Positions 5,226 to 8,453 of a DNA stretch of 8,453 bases are shown one piece after another. Position 1 is the first letter of the stretch. Every line of letters begins with the position of its first letter. The DNA lies in the NCBI GenBank assembly GCA_030632465.1, contig DAOVUR010000069.1, positions 1 through 8,453 of the forward strand, in the 5' to 3' direction. Under the pieces are notes generated by a model that saw only the letters and a program-made list of their open reading frames with translations, was not told where the DNA came from and did no database searches. The translations under genes and the position numbers were made by a program. This stretch comes from a bacterium. GTDB taxonomy: Bacteria; Verrucomicrobiota; Kiritimatiellia; UBA8416; CAMZLY01.

Positions 5226-7108
5226 GCTTTCCTGTATTGTGGAAACGTTGTCTGCCGTAACACAGTACAACCCAATGGCAGGAGTGATACGGTGCAGGGC
5301 TCACCATCGCAGCGAAGCAAGGAGCCAGCCAGTGATATAGGGGACTGTGCCCATGGCCTGTTTGTATCAGCCACTCTGTCATGTTTTAGTTTGAAATTCA
5401 TATCGTCTGGATCAACACGGAGCTCCTCTACCGGGTTTGAGGGCGTAATAGACCAATCGAAAAAGCCATGCTTCTCGTACTCTCTTAGCACGGTTCGTTC
5501 TCCTGGAAGGGGCAAAGAGTAAAGGAGAGGACCTCTTCTTACAGCAACTTCGTCATTGCATGCCAGAACTGGCTCAACCTTGCATTGGAAGGACAATCTT
5601 ATGCAATCACCATGGTTCCATGTCTTGTGAACTCGACAGAAAGCACCATCTTCGGTTACCTCTGCACCGTCAGCGTTCAGATCATAGCCTGTAGCCCAAC
5701 TAGGTATACGTAGCCGCAGTTCGAACGTGAGCGGTTCTTCGAGGAAGATGCGAAAGAGGATTTTTTCTGAAAACGGGTACTCTGTTTCCTCTATAATCGT
5801 GCATGGCTTGCCGGCTATATTTGTGCGTAGTTGGGACGGGCCGTAGCAGAAAGCGCAGATTCCTTCGGAATCGGTTAGGTGGAGCCACATCCGGCTTGTA
5901 TAGTACGGCAGTAGCTTGACTGCATTCGGATTGCAACAGACGGCAACATCTTCATGTGTAGGGGAAAGCTTTGTTCTGCTGCCGTGTTCCTTTTCTGTTG
6001 CCCTGCGACGGTTGTCTTTTGTTAGGTAGGAAATTGCTTTCCCATCGGGTAAGCGTGCGCCCTGAGCTGCATTGAAAGCGATCCACTCGACCATGTCACC
6101 CCAGGCAGGCTGACCAGTCTTCTGATAAGCACTTTGCAGACTAGTCAGTAGTTCTGTAATCGCGCAATATTCATAGGGCATATCGGCTGTCGGTTGTTTG
6201 TTATCTATGTTTTCGGACCCGATACAGGCGCCACTAGGCCCTAGGTATCGTTTGATTTTGGTAAGAGAATTCTCAGACGCCTGCCCGAATTTTGGATCGC
6301 CCGTCACGTAATATACCCACAAGGGCACTCTCAGGTGCTCTGTCGTGTGCGGCGTATGCCATAGAAAGCCTTCATCCAGACGTAACAGCCTGTCCAGGTG
6401 GTTATCAACGTCCCTGATATTTTTCGCGCTGCAATAGTCCTGGTAACACCAAATGCCATAGTTACGGTAGTCTTCGTTCCCGGTAAGCCTGAACAACCAT
6501 TCCAGAACGTCAACAAGCATGAGTCCGTGACCTGTTCCACCGGCCGGACTTTCATTGTTGAAATATGAGTGCCCCGGTCCATAATGCTGCATGGTTAAGC
6601 CGATCGCTCTTTCAACCGCCAACAGATGTTCTTCATTTCCTGTCAATTCAAAATGGGCAAGCATCGCGAGCAATGCTCGGCTTTGAGTCCAGAACTCGCC
6701 ATTTTCCTTCGCATGTTGAAAGCGGCAATCCTTTGTGTAAATGCCGATGTATCCAGATTCGTCCTGTGACTCCAGTAGGGCTTGCATGAGTTGATCAGCT
6801 TTACTGATTGCCGTTTCGTCGCATGATAAATAGGCCATGCGCACGAATCCATCCAGCCAGACGGCCTCCGTTTCGCCATTCCACCAAGTACGCGGAGTAT
6901 CATGGATCATGCCGGCTTCTGTCTTCTCAAAGCTCCTGACGCGATGTTTTGAGAAGGACTGAGATGAGGCGCGTGGGCTTAGCTGGTCAAGACATCCTGC
7001 AAAACCAAACTGTAGATCATCCTTCATTTGTTGTTTCATCCAGCCTGCAGGATGAATTTCATGGAGGCTACAGTAGCGATACTGCTCTGTTCTGGGAAAT
7101 GAAGTCAT
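5177..7108 (-). CDS. GH127-family (DUF1680) beta-L-arabinofuranosidase-like glycosidase
   Basis: The 643-residue protein has an alpha/alpha-barrel (residues ~15-410) followed by beta domains ending in the family-like tail LLPLGCTVLRQTTFP (609-623). In characterised GH127 enzymes a Glu and three Cys bind zinc, one Cys being the nucleophile, with another Glu as acid/base. Here E313 and C315 (PYEYC) and C391-C392 (AVCCNPN) match, and E299 (GSEN) sits about where the acid/base is expected, so the enzyme is probably active. It has no signal peptide, which suggests cytoplasmic hydrolysis of imported oligosaccharides; exact sugar specificity is uncertain because the family includes other activities. 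It starts 15 bases after the GH89 stop with AGGAGA seven bases before the ATG, so the two form an operon. Residues ~624-643 look foreign and overlap the opposite-strand fragment, as if the original stop was lost by rearrangement. Confidence 0.88.
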   Translation of the reverse strand: MTSFPRTEQYRYCSLHEIHPAGWMKQQMKDDLQFGFAGCLDQLSPRASSQSFSKHRVRSFEKTEAGMIHDTPRTWWNGETEAVWLDGFVRMAYLSCDETAISKADQLMQALLESQDESGYIGIYTKDCRFQHAKENGEFWTQSRALLAMLAHFELTGNEEHLLAVERAIGLTMQHYGPGHSYFNNESPAGGTGHGLMLVDVLEWLFRLTGNEDYRNYGIWCYQDYCSAKNIRDVDNHLDRLLRLDEGFLWHTPHTTEHLRVPLWVYYVTGDPKFGQASENSLTKIKRYLGPSGACIGSENIDNKQPTADMPYEYCAITELLTSLQSAYQKTGQPAWGDMVEWIAFNAAQGARLPDGKAISYLTKDNRRRATEKEHGSRTKLSPTHEDVAVCCNPNAVKLLPYYTSRMWLHLTDSEGICAFCYGPSQLRTNIAGKPCTIIEETEYPFSEKILFRIFLEEPLTFELRLRIPSWATGYDLNADGAEVTEDGAFCRVHKTWNHGDCIRLSFQCKVEPVLACNDEVAVRRGPLLYSLPLPGERTVLREYEKHGFFDWSITPSNPVEELRVDPDDMNFKLKHDRVADTNRPWAQSPISLAGSLLRCDGEPCTVSLLPLGCTVLRQTTFPQYRKAQPAFSNTSTLVFPPT

Positions 7109-7115
7109 AAGTCTT

Positions 7116-7121
7116 TCTCCT
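7116..7121 (-). promoter_or_regulatory. Ribosome binding site of the GH127 gene
   Basis: AGGAGA on the minus strand lies seven bases before the ATG at 7106-7108, wholly within the 15-base gap after the GH89 stop codon. It fixes the start and allows translation directly after the upstream gene on one transcript. Confidence 0.7.
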
Positions 7122-7123
7122 AG

Positions 7124-8453
7124 TTATTGAATAACGATTGCGTTGGTACTGTTTGTTCCTATAGAAGAAGCACTCGTTTGATTGTTCTGATCTCTCTTTT
7201 CTACGTAGTGTTTGTCCAGCCAAGGGCTCCACTTATTGAGAATATGTTTTGATTTTTCAACAGGATCACCAGTAGCCTTATGGGGATAGCGATCTTCCTG
7301 AGAGTATTGCCGGGCCCACTTGACTTCAAATGGGTATAAGTCTATGGGGTCACCTTTCTTTCCATTCAGCTGTTCGCGGAGGCTCTTGATATAGATCGAC
7401 CACCGTGGGATATAGAACCGGGCCAGCAGCCCATTCCACTCTTTCCATGCGTAATCACGCAGTTGAGAGTCCTCTTCGTTCCACACGGTAATCAGAAGAC
7501 GAGCGTTACGTTCGTTTTGGTTCGCTTGATGATGGTTTGGGGCAATTCGTCGGGCATCGTTAAGCCAGCGGCCTAATAGATACAGCTCTTCCGAAGCCAA
7601 CAGGTCATCCTGATCTTTCATCATTTCCAGAAAGGTGGACGAGGCTTCATCAAATGCCTCAGTATCCTTCTTCGTGAAAGCGGCGACCATTTCACTATAT
7701 GCCACTTGACCAGCATTCGAGAGAAACTGGCGGGTCACATCCAGCACATCAAACTTATAAGGCCGGCTATCTCCTGCTTCAGCCTCAGCTTCCAGGAGAA
7801 GCTTGGCAGCGTCACGCAGAATTCTCTGGTCATAATGGATTTGTGAAGATCCCCACGGGGAAGCAGACTTAACTGTTAAGGATGGTTTTGCGCAGAACAC
7901 GGGTTCTTGCGGTCTTCTGTGACCATTGGAACCATAGCCTGAATCGAGCAGTTTCTTCCAGGCCTCTTTCAGCTTAGGAACATCAACCCCGTATCGTCGA
8001 GTGGTGTAATCCGCCAGCCACTCATATATATCGGGACACTTGTCGCGCCAGCGCATATCCCAGATAAAATCCATAATCACAGGATTGATCTCAATACTCT
8101 CCCATGTTGCACCAAGAGCTATTGGGGGATTGCGAGAAGCCAAGGCATCATTCAGGTTCTGACTAATTGCCTTTAAGCGTCCGTGCAGTCCTATGTTTCC
8201 TCCGTACATGATAATGGTACTGAACGTCCATGGGTAGCCGTAAAAGCCGGTCGTCGTTTCCCAGTTGCGATAGTACTCGCAGCACAGCTCGACGACTAGT
8301 GTGTTGTCTTTCTTGAGGGAGGAAAGTAGCTTTTCCTCAGGATTTCCCTGCCAACCTTGAAGTGTCCAAATGGATTTGGGATTGTGTTCAAGCATATAAC
8401 TCTGTACCTGCTTTGCATAGGCTTGGACGTCTATCCCATGTGACTTGCCTCCC
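7124..8453 (-). CDS. GH89-family alpha-N-acetylglucosaminidase-like enzyme, 5' end outside window
   Basis: The frame runs open to the window edge, so the 442 visible residues are the C-terminal part of a larger protein; the Met codon at 8393-8395 is internal. Matches to the NAGLU family in order are GGKSHGIDV at the edge, SIWTLQGWQGNP (8-19 counting from that Met), FYGYPWTFS, YGGNIGLHGRL (64-74), TWESIEINPVIMDFIWDM (97-114) and YTTRRYGVD, followed by the helical C-terminal domain. The Glu in WESIE (8099-8101) is in the position of the second catalytic Glu of the family (human E446 region). The other catalytic Glu normally sits just before a GG-K/S segment and would lie right past the edge. 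These enzymes release terminal alpha-linked GlcNAc. Whether it is exported cannot be seen. It is first in the visible operon with GH127 downstream. Confidence 0.88.
   Translation of the reverse strand, partial: GGKSHGIDVQAYAKQVQSYMLEHNPKSIWTLQGWQGNPEEKLLSSLKKDNTLVVELCCEYYRNWETTTGFYGYPWTFSTIIMYGGNIGLHGRLKAISQNLNDALASRNPPIALGATWESIEINPVIMDFIWDMRWRDKCPDIYEWLADYTTRRYGVDVPKLKEAWKKLLDSGYGSNGHRRPQEPVFCAKPSLTVKSASPWGSSQIHYDQRILRDAAKLLLEAEAEAGDSRPYKFDVLDVTRQFLSNAGQVAYSEMVAAFTKKDTEAFDEASSTFLEMMKDQDDLLASEELYLLGRWLNDARRIAPNHHQANQNERNARLLITVWNEEDSQLRDYAWKEWNGLLARFYIPRWSIYIKSLREQLNGKKGDPIDLYPFEVKWARQYSQEDRYPHKATGDPVEKSKHILNKWSPWLDKHYVEKRDQNNQTSASSIGTNSTNAIVIQ

Noticed and set aside
5226..5522. Plus-strand open frame continuing from the enzyme fragment
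   Set aside because: It is antisense to the well-supported GH127 coding sequence and loses protein-like character (many Ser, Arg and Gly, no pattern).

Overview
The window looks like an accessory stretch of a chromosome from a heterotrophic, polysaccharide-degrading bacterium. The mix of a LacI-type sensor remnant, a GH89 and a GH127 glycosidase, a SASA/CE6-type esterase and a large secreted transglutaminase-like protein, together with intergenic palindromic repeats, would suit the Planctomycetota-Verrucomicrobiota-Lentisphaerota group. That placement is inference; no marker gene is present.

Left block (1-3713): two exported proteins on the minus strand, both fairly AT-rich. They are a 751-residue transglutaminase-like protein (242-2497) and a 265-residue SGNH/SASA esterase (2916-3713). 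A 418-base intergenic gap separates them, so they are probably separate transcription units. Each has its own Shine-Dalgarno and a candidate promoter.

Middle block (3714-5225): about 300 bases of stacked repeats followed by two gene remnants on the plus strand. The repeats are a TGA(C/T)AACT-type short repeat with inverted copies, a GC-rich hairpin, a REP/BIME-like pair of inverted hairpins with GTAG feet, and a 29-base palindromic repeat. The 29-base repeat also forms the first 29 bases of the window, in the same orientation. The first remnant is a LacI-family effector-binding domain that has lost its DNA-binding head at the repeat and carries an in-frame TAA. The second is a headless fragment that looks like an alpha/alpha-toroid enzyme and runs into the 3' end of the next gene.

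Right block (5177-8453): a higher-GC minus-strand operon. A GH89 alpha-N-acetylglucosaminidase-like gene (5' part cut by the window edge) is followed after 15 bases by a complete GH127 beta-L-arabinofuranosidase-like gene with the Glu-X-Cys ... Cys-Cys metal and catalytic signature. GH127 has no signal peptide and probably acts in the cytoplasm on imported oligosaccharides. Its last ~20 codons look like read-through into inverted foreign DNA.

No RNA gene, CRISPR array, transposase or integrase was seen. The most unusual material is the repeat-rich decay zone between the two working blocks, where a regulator and an enzyme gene have been broken.
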